This document shows, piece after piece, positions 34,912 to 48,910 of a stretch of DNA of 64,000 nt. The translations under genes were made by a program, and so were the position numbers. Source of the stretch: Plecoglossus altivelis (lineage: Eukaryota > Chordata > Actinopteri > Osmeriformes > Plecoglossidae). Numbering within the stretch: position 1 is the first letter of the stretch; every line of letters starts with the position of its first letter. The DNA lies in contig BROE01000023.1 in NCBI GenBank assembly GCA_036571765.1, forward strand, positions 2,610,688-2,674,687, written 5' to 3'. Under the pieces are notes generated by a model. The model was not told the origin of the DNA, did no database searches, and was given only the letters and a program-made list of their open reading frames with translations.

Positions 34912-37900
34912 CCCCCTCTGGAGACATCAGTTGCAGAAGATGAATAGGCCTGCTTTGTAAGCCTGCAGTGAACTGAATACAACCAGACTATGCTTTTAGC
35001 TTTTAAATCCATCATTTCTTTGTTGACCATGAAGGTGCCTTATTAAGTGCAATCAAAGTTTCTAATAGCGAGTATACTACCAATAATAAAGGCAGGCTAT
35101 TTGTCACTGTCAACACCAGACTCATGGAAACACATTTGATGTGGCCAGGAAGAGCCAGAGTTTTCATGTTTTTCATTGCTTATTGTCAACAACTGTGTGT
35201 TCATACACAATGTAAACCCACTGGAAACACAGTTGTGTCCAACGGTGTTATAGCTTTCTTTATTTTTATGCTAAATATATGGATTTGTCATAAACAGAAT
35301 AATACTGTGTCATTTTGGCCGATTGCATTCTTGTGACAAGACAAGGCAACAGCCACATACTGGAATGAAAAAAATAAATCCAATATTGTGTACATTGTTT
35401 ATCATCGTAACAATATGCCGACTGTCTTGTGATTTAATCATCTACATATTGCAATATCTATCTCTTCCATCATCATGCCCATTATCATCGTCAGCATTAC
35501 CATCGTCATCCTTCTCAGCCTTATTGGAAGAACCTACATTATTACTGATACATGATCAAGAACACCTTTTTAAGCTCTTTGTCTGTTTGATTCAACACAG
35601 GATCGAAGAAGGGGATGCTGTATCAAGTCCCTGTGGACATATTAAATAATGATGGCTTTGGTGTTGCTACAACGAGTGATGATTGAGTTAGCACAGCGCA
35701 ATGGGTCTGAAATCCAAGCTCCCATGGCAACATAAAGCAATTACCCAATACAGCTGTTTCTTTCACTAGATTGAGTTCTGTTCTTTTGCAAGAGCACTTT
35801 AACATCTGATGCATGATACCTGAGGCTGTGACAGTGTCGAGAACACCTCCGTACTCTCTGACCGCAACCCTGCTAATAATTACAGGATGCAGCTGTATTA
35901 AACACAAATCGACACATCAATGCAGTTTCACGTTGCAGGGCTAGTCACCATATGCACAAACAATATATTAGCGCTCGCACACATGCTACACATCTCACAT
36001 GCAATGCGAGTCTATGGGAAAATCTTCGCATTCCCCACACGACATGTAATCACAGATTGAAGTGGATCTGGCATCCTTCACTGCCTCATAACTTCACCGT
36101 GTCTTTCTTAGCAACGACTCACGATCTCCTGCACAGGCAGCCTGAAGAGCCAGATGGTGCAGCAACTACAGGCTACGGCACTGAAATGGCCTGTCTGTCT
36201 CCACAGCAGCGCGGCGATTGTTCAGTTGGGTTCCAGGCTTTTATTGTTTTTTATTGTGCAATCTGTAGATTGGAGAGAGAGTTTACCAAACACCTCAGAC
36301 ATAAAAAAGAACCTTTTATAGACGTACAAAGGTACTAGCAAAGTCTCTCTGGGGTACGCAGGTCAGAGGGTAGGGGTTCACAATAGGACCAAGATGACAT
36401 ACAAGCAACAGGTGTGCTATTTAATCAAACAGATACCACATCATAGACCTGTGACTGTCATCAGAACACCCTGAGCTACAGCAGGAACACATATGAACAA
36501 ATAATAAGAACGAATATATGAACATTTGATAAGGCAACAGCTGATCTATTAATTGGGATCAATAAAAGCACCTGGGAAATCCCATTTCATCCACGGTACA
36601 CTACTGGGCGAGTCAGCCACCGGACCACAAGATGGGAATGGTAGAGATAAACTCAGCATCTACCTGATGGGTTGCCCACGAAAGGAATCAACCTGAACAC
36701 ACCTTTTCAGATTCGAATGAGAGACCATACTTTATACGTTGAGCCGATGTTGACCAATCAGCATGCCTTAGCACATGACCACTGTGTTTGTGGAAGGTGG
36801 ACGCCAGTCCGTCTGTATCTTTCTAATCTTAAAATTATATTCAAATACACTTTTTTATTCATGCAGTGCGGCGTTGACACGGAGGGAAAAGTAGCGAATG
36901 ATAAGAGCAGGCTTTACGTTTGTGAAAATGGAAATGGTTGGGAGAAAAACATCCAGCCATAAATAAATCAATCCACCTTCTCTCTTGAGCGTCTCCAGCC
37001 CAGCATGAGCTCACAGAGACTTCTGGCAGGTGTGAAGATGTGGTACGCTGTGCCCCATGGTGGCTGACTTCCCCACCTCCATTACCTTAGGCCCTGCAAT
37101 CTTGATGTGGGGCTGGGGAGAGATATAGTGGTTGGAGGGCACAGCGGTTAACTTGTAGCGGGACAGTGGCTGTGCTGGCACGGCGGACAGGCGACGGCTA
37201 CACCTGCATGAGACAGCTGGCCTCAGAGATCTAGGGATCATCTCTGCTTGGAAATACTCTGAACTTGTCGATCTTGAAAGGACTCATGTTGTGAAATATT
37301 TAAATATTTGCTCATGCCTTGTTTTTTTGTTTTTTGGGGGGGGGGGTGTTTGTAGCTTCTTAATAGTAATTTTCAGTTTGCAACGAATAATTAGCATACC
37401 GGGAAACTTATTTATGAAATCCATAGTCAGACAAAATCTAAAGACAAGTAGTCAACATCTACAACTTACTTGATTTCACTTCCACCAAACTCCCAAAAGG
37501 TGTAATGTGATTATGCGTTTGTAAACATGACTCGGTACAAAAGTGATGACTTTGGTTAAAAAAAATACACAAAAAACAACAACATTATTTTATAAACAAA
37601 CATTCCCTAATCACTGGGCTCAGTGTCCTACTCTGTGACACATACTAAACCAATTCTCCTAGATCTCAGTGTTCCCACCCCCCTCTTTCCCCCAACTCTT
37701 CTCACATGGTGACAGCCAATGTTTTATTTTATTCTACTGTACATTTTTAGGGTAGACCACCATTCAGATGTAGATCAAGAAATCTCTCTGTTTGATCACA
37801 ACACAAACAGGAATGGAAAGCATGTGATCCAATCGTATGTTGCTCTGAAATATGCCAAAATATAATGAGTTGCATTTATAACATTCATAAATGTAATCCC

Positions 37901-38655
37901 TTCACCTGCAACATCACCATCTTTTGGTATTTGTTTTGTCTGACAGAGAAGCGGTTGTCCAGGTTACAGTGGTCTCTCCAAAACTAGCTAGCGAGAGAAA
38001 GCAACGACTACCCGTGTCCATGTCATGTGTCACCAATGAGCTGGCAGACGTTATGCTTGGCATTCAGACTGATGCCTTCATGTTTGGGCAGCCCAGTGAC
38101 TTCAGTTTGTTTCGGGGGAATAGAGATGAAAGTCCCACTGAAACACACTGAGGCTGCCTGGAATCTAGACGCTCCTGCAAGTGATAGTTCGGTCGGGGTG
38201 AACCGAATTCAAGGATGTTTGAAGTTGCACCATATTTCGTTGCGCAGGCATCTCTTAGAAGTGTTCTTCAGAAATAGCCAAGTCAGTTCATTGTCATGGC
38301 TGGAGAAAATACAATATTTAATTTGACAAAAACAAAACAAAAAAATCCTAATAATCGACTTCCCTTGTGACCACGATTTGAGAGTGAACATTTCCCCTCA
38401 AAATCCAATTACCTTCAGTCATCAAGGCTGCCTCTCCACTTTGCCCAACATGGCAAAACCCTGCTATTGGATCCCAGCCTAGACACCTGGTGTGGTGTCT
38501 ACCTCTGCTTACTGTTCCCAGCTCACTCGTCCAAGCCCTTGAGGCCCTGTCTTCATTAAGAGAAGCTCCCCACTGGATCAATCACTGTCAGGAGTGCTGC
38601 TCTGTAATTGTGCCACTGCCTAATCATGACTGACGTTTCATCCTCTTCACTGTCA
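33721..38655. other. Long stretch without recognisable gene
   Basis: Ordinary AT-rich DNA with a CA array at 34834, CATCATCG-type low complexity at about 35468-35510, and a poly-G run at 37336-37347. No supported gene. Confidence 0.4.
34834..34909. repeat. CA microsatellite
   Basis: C-rich start, then an almost perfect (CA)n run from about 34866 to 34909. Confidence 0.92.
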
Positions 38656-38658
38656 CAG

Positions 38659-38706
38659 GTCCCAGGAGAGAGAATGTTCCATGACTTTCACACCTTCAAC
38701 CTCAAG
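38659..38706 (+). other. Candidate 48-nt exon
   Basis: Branch-point-like CTAATCATGACTGAC, a pyrimidine-rich tract, and TGTCACAG precede exactly 48 nt ending CTCAAG|GTAGGC. One frame encodes 16 residues (VPGERMFHDFHTFNLK) without a stop. The length is a multiple of three and its phase fits the end of the 12854-12962 segment. I do not recognise the peptide. A TG microsatellite follows the donor. Confidence 0.28.
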
Positions 38707-38731
38707 GTAGGCCCTGCACAGTTGACTAATG

Positions 38732-38800
38732 CTGTGTGTGTTTGTCTGGTGTGTGTGCGTGTTTGTCTGGTGTGTGTCTGTGTGTGTTTAGGGGGGGTTG
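38732..38800. repeat. TG-rich microsatellite
   Basis: TGTGTG runs with TTTGTCTGG interruptions, itself repeated twice, followed by a G run. Confidence 0.8.
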
Positions 38801-39293
38801 AGGTGGTTAATATGAACTGGTTCCTTGAAAAGATGGCCACGTTCAGTGGTTGGCATGTGATGTGAGCGCCGTGGATGCGTGGGGGTGAGTTGTGCGGATT
38901 GATAAGCCTGCCTGCTGAATAGCCACAGGGGATGTTAGGATACTGTGTGATATCATTGCAATCCATGATGACAGTCGCCATGCTTTGAAGCAAATGACAA
39001 ACCGATAAAAAGCGACAGCAGAATGGCAGCGCAGCTCTGAGTCTGGAGGCAGCAACTCATTTCTCCAGGACTGTACAGCAGGACAAAGCCAACATATTGT
39101 CATGTGATCATTATTCAGACTCCCTCTTTAAAGCTGCATAACCCACAGTCATTTGGACTGTAAAAAAATATATTGTGCAGTGAGTGTTACATTTACATAG
39201 TGCCAACTGCTGAGGAAATAGGGTTTGCTGTGGTTGAACTAACATTTTGGTTCCAACTTGACTGTGGATATCAGTCACTATTAGTAAGTTTAG

Positions 39294-39360
39294 ACACACA
39301 CACGCGCGCGCGCGCGCACGCATGCACACACACACATACACTGCACAAACACACACACCC
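39294..39360. repeat. CA/CG microsatellite
   Basis: CACA flanking seven CG steps (39303-39316), then more CA. Alternating purine-pyrimidine, Z-DNA-prone. Confidence 0.9.
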
Positions 39361-39797
39361 ACAATCATGCGATCGTGTAGTTTCTCTAAAGTTTGGTGAT
39401 TTTAGTGCAGTGTTGACAACACTGAATGAAGTGAAATATTCACTACTTGTCTACATACCTCCAAATCAAAGGCAATTTATTGCCAGACAGTTTATTTGAA
39501 ACCATAGATCTGCACGTTGACATTCATCCTTTTTTCAATAAGATGCATCTCCCAGCTGTCTGGCGCTTATCTTTATGACTCTATAATCTAAAGTAAGTAT
39601 TTCTGTTCCGTCTCATTTCACGGCATCTTGCACTTTGGTCTTCTAATGGAGGCCTTTGCCAGGCTTCCATTCGGCCTCTTCTATTTACTCAGCATTACAG
39701 GCAAAGCACAACATAATCAGCCCCTGAATTTGTATTTCATGAAAGGCATTAACATTAGGGTGCTTGTTGATTCTGTCAACCCCCTTATTCCCACAGA

Positions 39798-39818
39798 TGT
39801 ACACACACACATGCACGG

Positions 39819-39852
<34 letters not shown>

Positions 39853-39858
39853 ACACAC
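39798..39858. repeat. CA microsatellite
   Basis: CA runs interrupted once by TGCACGGAT. Confidence 0.9.
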
Positions 39859-41230
39859 AAGAACTGCATAGCCTTGTTTTGATCAATTTCACTCTCAAAT
39901 CTGTCCGCATCTGAATGTTAACCGACTTGCTCCACAATCCGCTTTTGATGGATGACCCCTCTGAAATAAATCCATTTCACGGATAAAAAAAAAGAAAAAT
40001 CCACGGGTCTCACACACTGTTATTGACACATTGCAACAAATGGGATCATTTCTTGCTCCACAGGAAAAGAGCATTATGATAAAATGTGGTCACCCCCCCC
40101 CCCGTCCCCTGTCCCCCCCTGCCTGCCACCACTCCTACCCCTCAAAGCTCAGAGACGGTGACACCAAGACAGACACTGGATTACACATTTTTCACGATGG
40201 ATAAGCCCCGCTATTCAATGTAAAATTGGCCAAAAACGAAGTCTTTACGTTTTCCGTCAGACAGAGTGAGTCTCTGGTCATGGTTCGAGTTACCCGTCAC
40301 TTATGTGGATTTTGTTGTGTGGTTTTCAGAAATGGACGATCCTGTTTAAGTGCATGCAGCGGCTCCCTCCAAGTGCTTCTTACAATAATTGTGCCTTCAA
40401 CAGATTGTTGACAATATGCCATAGATAATCAAATGCGTTCGTGTGGCTATTCACGGTACCCTCAATCTGTTTCTTAAGTAGTGTTACACATGGAACATGT
40501 AACATTCCTTCATTTGTTTCTCTTAAAGTAAATCAATGGCCTGGGAGTGTGCAGAATAATGTTCCTCAGCTACTTGTAAAACACTGGGTCGTCTCTGCTG
40601 TTGATTGATGTAGCACATAGAAATGCTAAATTCTCTCTTGCCCTGGGTCTCTCCAGTGACTCTCCTGACATGGCATATGTTACTGTGAGGAATGGTTATC
40701 CAAATCCCTGTTGCCTCATTTTCCAAGCAATACGCTGAATGGAATATGGAGGGTGAAATACTGTCTGGAAACGGGTTGCTTTGTAAGAAGAAGATCTATG
40801 TAGACGCCCGAGTGCTTGGCGAGAGCCGATGCTCTCCTGTTGTTACTAGGGTTGTCAGAGATCAAATCGAGCAACAGGCGGGATGGAACTTGGACTGGTC
40901 GAGACATGGTTTGAGAGTGGGGCGAGGGCTTGTAGCACACTAACACTGACATGACCTTAAGGCAGGGCAGTTTGCGGCGTCTGTGTGAAGTCCACCACTT
41001 GTCAAAAAGGCCTGCTTCCTGGTGCACTATATACTGGTTGATGTTACTGGAGCTCAAACTCAGTCTTCTCAAACTGAATGGTACAGCTTTGGATCTATCA
41101 GGGGGGCTGCAGCGGTCGTACGCTTTTGTCATTGAGGATTCTGCTCACTGTATGAGGAGAAGGTCAACTGAATGCTAAACTCCCCCTCTCACGACTGATG
41201 ATTGTTTCATTAAACGTTGACAGGCTGTTC

Positions 41231-41399
<169 letters not shown>

Positions 41400-43369
41400 T
41401 GCCTCATTTGAACACAAACAAATGTAATCAGGAGGCAGGCACACTTCTGTTTTGCAGGCGTGATACAGAAGCCTGAAACATGATCACTATCAGTATCTAA
41501 ATTCTTGGTAGAAGGAAGCTCAGGACTGTAGATGTTAAGACATGTCTGCTGTGGAAACTGTGTTGGTGAACCATGATGTTGGGTCTGAACACTAAAACAA
41601 TCCATGGAAGTGGCACAGCAATCCACAAATCCGGATTTGGGACCATGTTGTACGTAGACCTCAGAATGAAAAAAACGTACAACGTACAAAATACATGTTT
41701 TTGTTGGAGAGATGACCTCAGGCAAGCCGAATAACCCTTGGCCTTGTGTATTATCAACCATTTTTAATACCACGGATGTCAACTTCAACTAAATCCCCCA
41801 AAAGTTTGGAAGTTTGAGACGTCAAACGTAATCAGTGCAATCAGTTCAAGTAATCATGCTTGCTTCTCCTCAGTAGAGTGAGCATCCCTCCATGCAAGAA
41901 TAAGGCAGCTGTATGAACACCTTATCAAGACAGGATTACATTTTGACTTTGATTAGCATCTCCAGCGAGGGATTATAAAGACCACATTTTAAGAAATCTC
42001 ATTGGTGTGTGATGTTTTTCAAATTCTTGAAAAAAATTTTTTTATACAAATGGATTCCAAGTGACGTCTATTTGAGTGCCGCACTCCACAACGTTACACG
42101 TTTCACTTTTAATACAAAGACACGATCGGCCATCTTTGGGAAAATAAACTTTGAAGAATTTGCACTTTACTTGTGTCACTTTGTTTTTCCACTAGATTAT
42201 TCCTCTGGATTGCGAGTCAGGCCTCCGGAAATTAAATGTTTGCACTCAGAACTCCAAATGACTGATAAGCGATATCTGCAACCCCAGCGAACATTGGGAT
42301 TACGCCACAGCTGAAGTGGGGTGGAAGGGGGAGGTTGCAGACGGAGACATGTTGAGACTTCTTGTCGGAAGCCCAGTGCGCAGCCAAACTGCTGATTGCC
42401 TTGATGGATTAGGAGCACACTGTATTTTGCTCTTGACAAATCTCGACCTGACTTATCTTTGTTCTGCTTGCAGAATATGTTTTGTAGGTCACTTTCTGCC
42501 ATGTTCCCGCTTAGTCTAATACCGTAATTACCATATAAGTTGAATCATCTGTGATAATTATATCTTTCGAGGCCTACTTTAGCCACTCTGATAATAGGAT
42601 TCCCTTTTATCTGCCAATGTCCCATCCCTCAGTGTTGGCTCAAATGGATTTTTCCATTACAAACACACACACACACAACAAACTAGTTAATTATCTGTCA
42701 CCAGCAAACTTTTTTGGAAAGCAGGATGCAAATTAAATGTTTTTTTTTGTTTGTTTATCTCATTGCAAGGATTATTTTCCAGGGGTCATTTTACCATGAG
42801 CTGTAAACTGGATAACACTGTTTTATACTATAATGACTCTTGTTCTGGATGATTTACACTGTTGATACTTTTTGCAACTATTGGCAAAGACAATATGACA
42901 AAAGGGAAATGTTAATGAATGTGTGATTGCAGTTCATCATAGGGCACATGCTCTTTAATGGAAGAAATGACAAATACTACAGTGGCCTACCGCTGGAAAC
43001 AAATAGACCAAGCAGATGTCCTTTTTGGAAAAACGACTCAAGCAAGCATACTTTGCCCAAACACTCTGATCTGTGGCTTTGTGAATGGAGGCACAATGAC
43101 TCTTATAGAGTTTGACAGTAACATAGTTTTGTGTTCAGACACACCTGTGGTCATGGCCCCAATTACACTGTTTCTTTATTTGAGAAAACCAGGATAAAGG
43201 AAAACACCTGACAAAACGAACTAAACCCATGCAGGAATGTCATATCAGCTTCAACAGTGTCCAGCTCAGGGATATACTGAATCCTGTGCAACTCTTCAGC
43301 TTGCCATCTGAAGTCTGAACCAGCACCAGCATTTTGTTTTGTTGAAAGTATTTATCTCCCCCGCCGACT
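41400..43369. other. Stretch without recognisable gene
   Basis: Ordinary AT-rich DNA. An acceptor-like site (TTCTGCTTGCAG) ends near 42473 without a convincing donor downstream. Confidence 0.4.
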
Positions 43370-43520
43370 CCATGACAACAGAGTTGAGCGTAACGATGTT
43401 GGCTTGGCCCACATTCAGGTACTGACTCGTTGAGATTAAGCTGCGGTCGTTGATTAATTAAACATTTGCATGTGTAATGACTTTGCTCGGGAAGAAGTTT
43501 AACATCAAAATGATGCCGAG
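43370..43520. promoter_or_regulatory. Candidate conserved non-coding element
   Basis: GTTGATTAATTAAAC (homeodomain-type) lies next to ATTTGCAT, a perfect POU octamer, at 43450-43472. This is a common neural-enhancer combination. No repeats. Confidence 0.35.
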
Positions 43521-46500
43521 TGTAGAGTGAGCAGAATGGAAATCGAAGGGGCGGGGCAGGAAATGGTGGACGAGGTGTTTTCTCACTTGTTTAGGGGCAA
43601 CATTGGCATATTGATGCTCTCTCGTCTGTGTTGGTTCAACATCTATCGAGCCACAAGCTCATTCCTTTATGTCTTCAAACATCGATTGGGAAGTGTACTA
43701 CAAGTGTGCTTACTATGTGCTTTTCACTGGGCCTGGGGAAACGGAAGGAGCTTTTAAGTTTGGACGTGTTAGGTTTACTGGTTGACTGTTCATGTTTGAT
43801 GTTTGAGGAAAGAGTAGGTGTGTGTGTGTGCGTCAGCGCGCTTGTGCCAGCTATGGACGTGTGGTAGATCACCTTACACAGATTAAGGACATAGCCGGTC
43901 GTCTCTCAGCACATATCCTGGAAATATCCCCTTAATAGATCACTACCTGTTGTACTCAATAGCAAACCCAGTGAGATTAAATGGACATACGTGTCTGAAA
44001 TGAGGGAAATAGTCCGCGAAAGACAATCCAAATCGAGTTCCCTGCGCTGCGCGAGTGTCCGTGCAGCAGCTCCTTCATTGTCACGCCACGTCCGCCAGAG
44101 GGATCAGTGAAGCACCAACCACCTTCAACCACCGCAGCTCCAATCTACTTGCCATGTTTCGTCAAACCCCCTCGACATTGAAATCCGAAAATGAAGTTGA
44201 CCTCCACACACAGCCGCAGGACATACAGCAAAGCCGCAGTCAGTTATATTACTTCACACGCTTCACCCCCCCCCCTCTCTCTTCCCTTTGTGATAAGCTG
44301 CCCACTTTTCCAAGAACACCAGGGATAATAAAGGCCTTATCTGCCTTTGGTATTAGATATTAACACCTCATCAAAGTAAAGCCAGCGGTAGGCTCCTCTC
44401 CCTCTTCAAATTCACATCAGCGCCACAATGGCTCCTCAATAAATCGTATCACACTTAAATTAAGTTAGAATTGAATGGCACATGGCTAACCATCACTTGA
44501 GGCAAATGTGATTTGTCCAATTGCTGGATTATAAAATTAGAAAAACACAGTTGTGTTTTGGAATTTAAAAGCTTTGAAGGCTGAATATACAGATGAAACT
44601 CTGATTTATCTTTGACTCTTAATGCAAACATGCAGTCACTTCAGACACTGTAGGAACTATTAAAAAACTAAAATGGGTCAGGGCCAGTGACATGGACCAG
44701 ACACAGGTTACACTGTAAACTCCATATTATATGGATTACTGGGGCCAGAATGTAAATACGTAATTTAGTATAAGCAGTTATTGATAAAACTAATTATACA
44801 TCATGCTCAGCAAATACAAAAATCTATGTGTATTCATGCAAATCTTTGTCCATTTCTGGCCAGATTTGGCCATACATATATTTGCAATGCTAATCTAATG
44901 TTAAAATGACTTTAAACATAGTTTTCATTAAACGTTTCATTTATTCTATGAAAAGTGACATCCTTTTCTTCATCAAATACCTGGAGCCATAGGGCATGCT
45001 GTGGTGTTGGAGTGCAAAGGTTTCAGAAATCGTATCATCCCTCGTGGCATCTTTTGTCAGGTTGCGAGAAAAAAAAACGAAGAAATATTAACTGGAAAAT
45101 ATAGCTTGGAGATACAGAAAATAAATTACTTCAGCGTGGCAAGCAAAGGAAGATTGTAAGATTTATCAAGTCAAGATGAAAATGTCTGCTAAGTCTGTGC
45201 CCTACAGTACCTTGAAAATTTAAGGGAAAATGAAATGGCCTTCAAGCTCTCAGTGATTGTGCAAGCAAAGGCGTGTTTCTCTCTCAACAATGTATTGACA
45301 AGCTGTAAATAAGGCCACTGATCTAAGGATTCGCCGTCCGTTGCAGTGCGGTTGGTCACACTCTTATCAGTAGTTGAGGTGCCTCTTTTTTAATGAAGTG
45401 TGCACAACATCATACACTCGAAGAAACCCGAAGGTAGAAACTCCACGAATGGTCTATAAAATACACAAATGCTAGTGCTCACCACCTCCTTTGGACTTCT
45501 AAGACGGAATATCCTGTAAAACAGCTTGACTGGCAAAATCCATAATTGTACAGATAAGTGAACGTGTTAGATAGATAAAGGTTAACCTATTAGGAATATC
45601 CTTCTAAAGCCAATTTTACACATTCAGCTAAAGAAAAAGTGAGGGGGGTGTTGGGGGGGAAAGTGAGTCAATATTGATTGATCTGGAGCCTTGGCAATTA
45701 CCTCCCTGTGCAGAAGACCATGTTAAGGTCACTATTATCTTAGCTCATTTTATGGGTCAGCGGTCTGGCTTTTGCTGAAATAAATTAGCAGGGTAAACAC
45801 TTTACCTCACCTTGATAAGATTTACAGCCACTGTAAAAGCTTTGCATATGTGTGGAACCAGAAACGACCCTCTACTCAGTTCTGAACTGTAATGACTTCA
45901 GGTAAAGGATGGAGTGTTAACTTGGCCTATAATGATCATGTCACCGTTTCAAGAGAGGCGCGAGGGCAGAGTAGGACTAACAATGCGAGAAACTTCTTGG
46001 GGCGATTTAAAAATAGAATACGTCCCAGTACACATTGTTGGATTAGACTAAACATGTATTGCAAAGACTTCTCGCATCATTTAGTTACAGAGCTGGTGAG
46101 TGGAAATGGCAATCTATCAGTGTACACCAGAAAACCTCACCATAAATTGTCTGTCTGTATATAAAGTGATTAGGAAGTCTCAAGTACACGAGCTACTTCC
46201 ATACTTATACTTTGCATCCTATACATGAAGTCCCACATATAAACATGTTGCGGTAAGGCTACTGCTCCAAGCATTCCATAAAGCACACAGTATCCTCCAA
46301 ACTGGAATGCCAGAGGGTCGCAAGGCCCGCATCTTTGGCATGTTTTTAAGATCCAAATAAATTCCATTTCCAATGCAATGATCTCTCTAATGACAAATCA
46401 ATGGCCTTCTCTCTTCCAGCCAGTCTCCCAGAGGGCCAATCAGAAGGATGAATTCATCAGTTGGCCAGAGACTGGACCTTGGGGGATACCTCCTCCTCCC

Positions 46501-46569
46501 CCCTCCCCAGTGATCAAACAGAATGCTGTGTAGTGTGTCCAACCAGTCTCCCATTATTACCAGGCTTGT
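43521..46569. other. Stretch without recognisable gene
   Basis: A short TG run at about 43818-43832, a C run at 44267-44276, and AT-rich DNA otherwise. No gene seen. Confidence 0.4.
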
Positions 46570-46910
46570 GCTCTTAATGTCGGCCCACGGAGGGAAGGCG
46601 GGAGGAGGCAATATTGATCTAATGAAAGTGCTATTTATATTCTCGCAAATCCTCTCACCCATGATTAGAAAAGCACTTTACAGCGGCAGTCAGCCAGGGT
46701 CTCTGAATATGTGCTCCGCAACGTCCCTTTTCCGTCCAGTTGGTGCGATGCTATCTTACTCTGATGGAGGAGCGGCCGCTTTTATGTGCTCAAGCAAGCG
46801 CACATTTAATTTGCATTGTATTAGCGGGAAGAACCGTTGCTCAGGAATATCTGTCATAGTGATCACCGTGATTACATTGACAAACAGTCCTGATCAGACA
46901 ATTTAAGCCC
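46570..46910. promoter_or_regulatory. Candidate conserved non-coding element
   Basis: A repeat-free block with CATGATTAG, TTTAATTTGCAT and TGATTACATTGAC words, flanked by duller sequence. Confidence 0.3.
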
Positions 46911-47159
46911 TTTGTTCCGTACCCCCCTTTAAATCTACAGAAACGCGTCCACGTTTGCTTGAACCCCATGCATATTTTGTGAGCCGTTCACACTGGTTAT
47001 TAATAGCAACACACTTGTCACTGGCCAACACCTTTGATAAGGGGCACATGGCCTTGTTGTGTCAAAGCATATGGTTAACAGTACCATAGATAAGCCGTAA
47101 TCCCCCCTAGGCTTGATGTAATGCATAGTAAAACAGGAGCAATGCAACCCACGCATATA

Positions 47160-47560
47160 CAGTGAGCATCGCTCACGCGATTACAGAGAACATAGTGCCG
47201 TGGAAATACCAGGAGACGTTGTGAAGGGACGTGCTCTGAGCACACAGCCGAGGGTCACGCATGCATTGATGTACGCAGCCTTTGCGTTTACATGGAAGCC
47301 ATGGTGTTCACACACGGTCTAGCCACGGCAGCCAATGAATAAAAGAAAGCATTGAAACGGCGGCTTTAGGGCTACATATTGGACTGCAAATGAACAGAGG
47401 CTGTGGACTTGATTGCGGTTTTTCTCATCGTGCCAACACGGCGCACACGTTCAGTCCAGAAGGAGAAAGAAAATGAACGTTCCTGTCGCGCAAACTCTGT
47501 ATCTTAATGATGTCATCGTAAACCATTTTGATTCATTGTCCCCCGGAGATGCATGCTTTT
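47160..47560. promoter_or_regulatory. Possible conserved non-coding element
   Basis: Non-repetitive sequence with moderate CpG content and no open frame of note. Weaker case than its neighbours. Confidence 0.2.
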
Positions 47561-47659
47561 CATCAAATAAGGATCTTAATTGAACAAATCCCTTCCAGAT
47601 AGTAGATCCACGTGCTCCTCCTAGGCCCGTCTGCGCTGGCTTCTCGAACGCGGGGCCAC

Positions 47660-47880
47660 ACTGCCCATAAGCAGACAGTGAGTGATTAGCACTCCTCTGC
47701 CATTGACATCATTTGCATTTTAATAGACCATAATTACAACTTCAGGAAAAAAAATAAATTGAAGTTGGAAGAATGTTTGAATTACTCCTCAACTCCGTGG
47801 CCCTCCTCAAGTGATAGCAGTCAGAGCATAAGCACTAATTGTCTGGATGGTTGATTACAGCTCCAAGGTTTTGGGAGAAA
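47660..47880. promoter_or_regulatory. Candidate conserved non-coding element
   Basis: ATTTGCATTTTAATAG (a POU octamer fused to a homeodomain core, 47712) with nearby AGTGATTAG, CATAATTAC and ACTAATTG words. Confidence 0.35.
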
Positions 47881-48430
47881 TGTGGTTTAAATTGTATGGG
47901 CAGTTTTAGAAACAATCATTTACAATAACACACTGATGAGTTAATACTAATGTTCCAAATTGACAGAGTAGGAAAACAAAAACACATAACATAATAAGAA
48001 ACTTTATTAAACCATCAATTTTAGGGAAAACGAATGCTTATTTCTTTGCCTTTTGACACAATACAACAACATTTGTTATTCTATCAATAAATACGTGTCT
48101 TAGTGGCAATCAGTGAAGTGCGGCCTGCTGATTAACCACCTGAACTGTAGCTGTCCGGCTCCTAGGATGAGACTCTTTGTCTGGGATTTGGAGAAGGATG
48201 TCTAACCTGGGAACCAAAGCCCATGTGACCCTGTAAGGAAGACTGACAACACAATAATACTCCCCACACCTAATCTTTCATTGGAGGATTATCAGATTAA
48301 AGGCCCCGCTTGTTTAAAGGCTTGGTGACTATCGAAAAAGTTGATCTGTCAAGTTTATCTTACACTTGTCGTACCGAGGCAGTGTTGGGCTATACAGTTG
48401 GCTGTGCATCAGAGATAAGGAAACAAGGTT

Positions 48431-48451
48431 GGGGGGGGGGGGGGGGGGGGG
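48431..48451. repeat. Poly-G run of 21, with G-rich tail
   Basis: Twenty-one G followed at 48480-48511 by GGGGGGTGGGGGTGGGGGGG-like DNA. G-quadruplex-prone and a likely site of length error. Confidence 0.95.
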
Positions 48452-48689
48452 CACGACAACGACGTATGTGTGTGTGGTTGGGGAGGGAATGGGGGGTGGG
48501 GGTGGGGGGGTGCTGAATGGAATCCACCTCCGAAAGGAGAAACCGGGCAGACGTAAACTCTGACACAACAGCACTTTATCTCGTTTGAGAAATGGACCCC
48601 ACCAAGGCCTCAACTAGCCTGTCGGATTCAGTTGATTCCCCTGACCCCTTGTGTGTGACAGACTTGCCCCCTTTTGTATTTCCAAGCGC

Positions 48690-48910
48690 AATATCAGAAA
48701 AGACCCTTCGTTAATGCTCCGGCCAGAACTATGGAAGAACGACTTCTAAAGGAAGTGCTATCACGATGTCAGTCATAATCCATTCCAATCCAATTGCCCC
48801 TTTTTTTGGCCGCCTCAATAGCTTGGGATGATATGAGCTTGCTATCAATCAGCCCCTTCGACAAAGCGGCTGAATAAGGAAGGCAAGGTCGTGGTCGACC
48901 TTTGGTGAAC
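48690..48910. promoter_or_regulatory. Candidate conserved non-coding element
   Basis: Repeat-free, with TGCTATCAATCAG (PBX/MEIS-like) and several CCAAT/ATCCAAT words. Confidence 0.25.

Larger units (their letters stand above)
38801..41229. other. Stretch without recognisable gene
   Basis: Holds two CA arrays listed separately, a poly-C patch at 40092-40102, and otherwise ordinary DNA. Confidence 0.4.

Noticed and set aside
44405..44425. REST/RE1-like TCAGCGCC half-site
   Set aside because: Only one half matches; the second half is absent at any accepted spacing.
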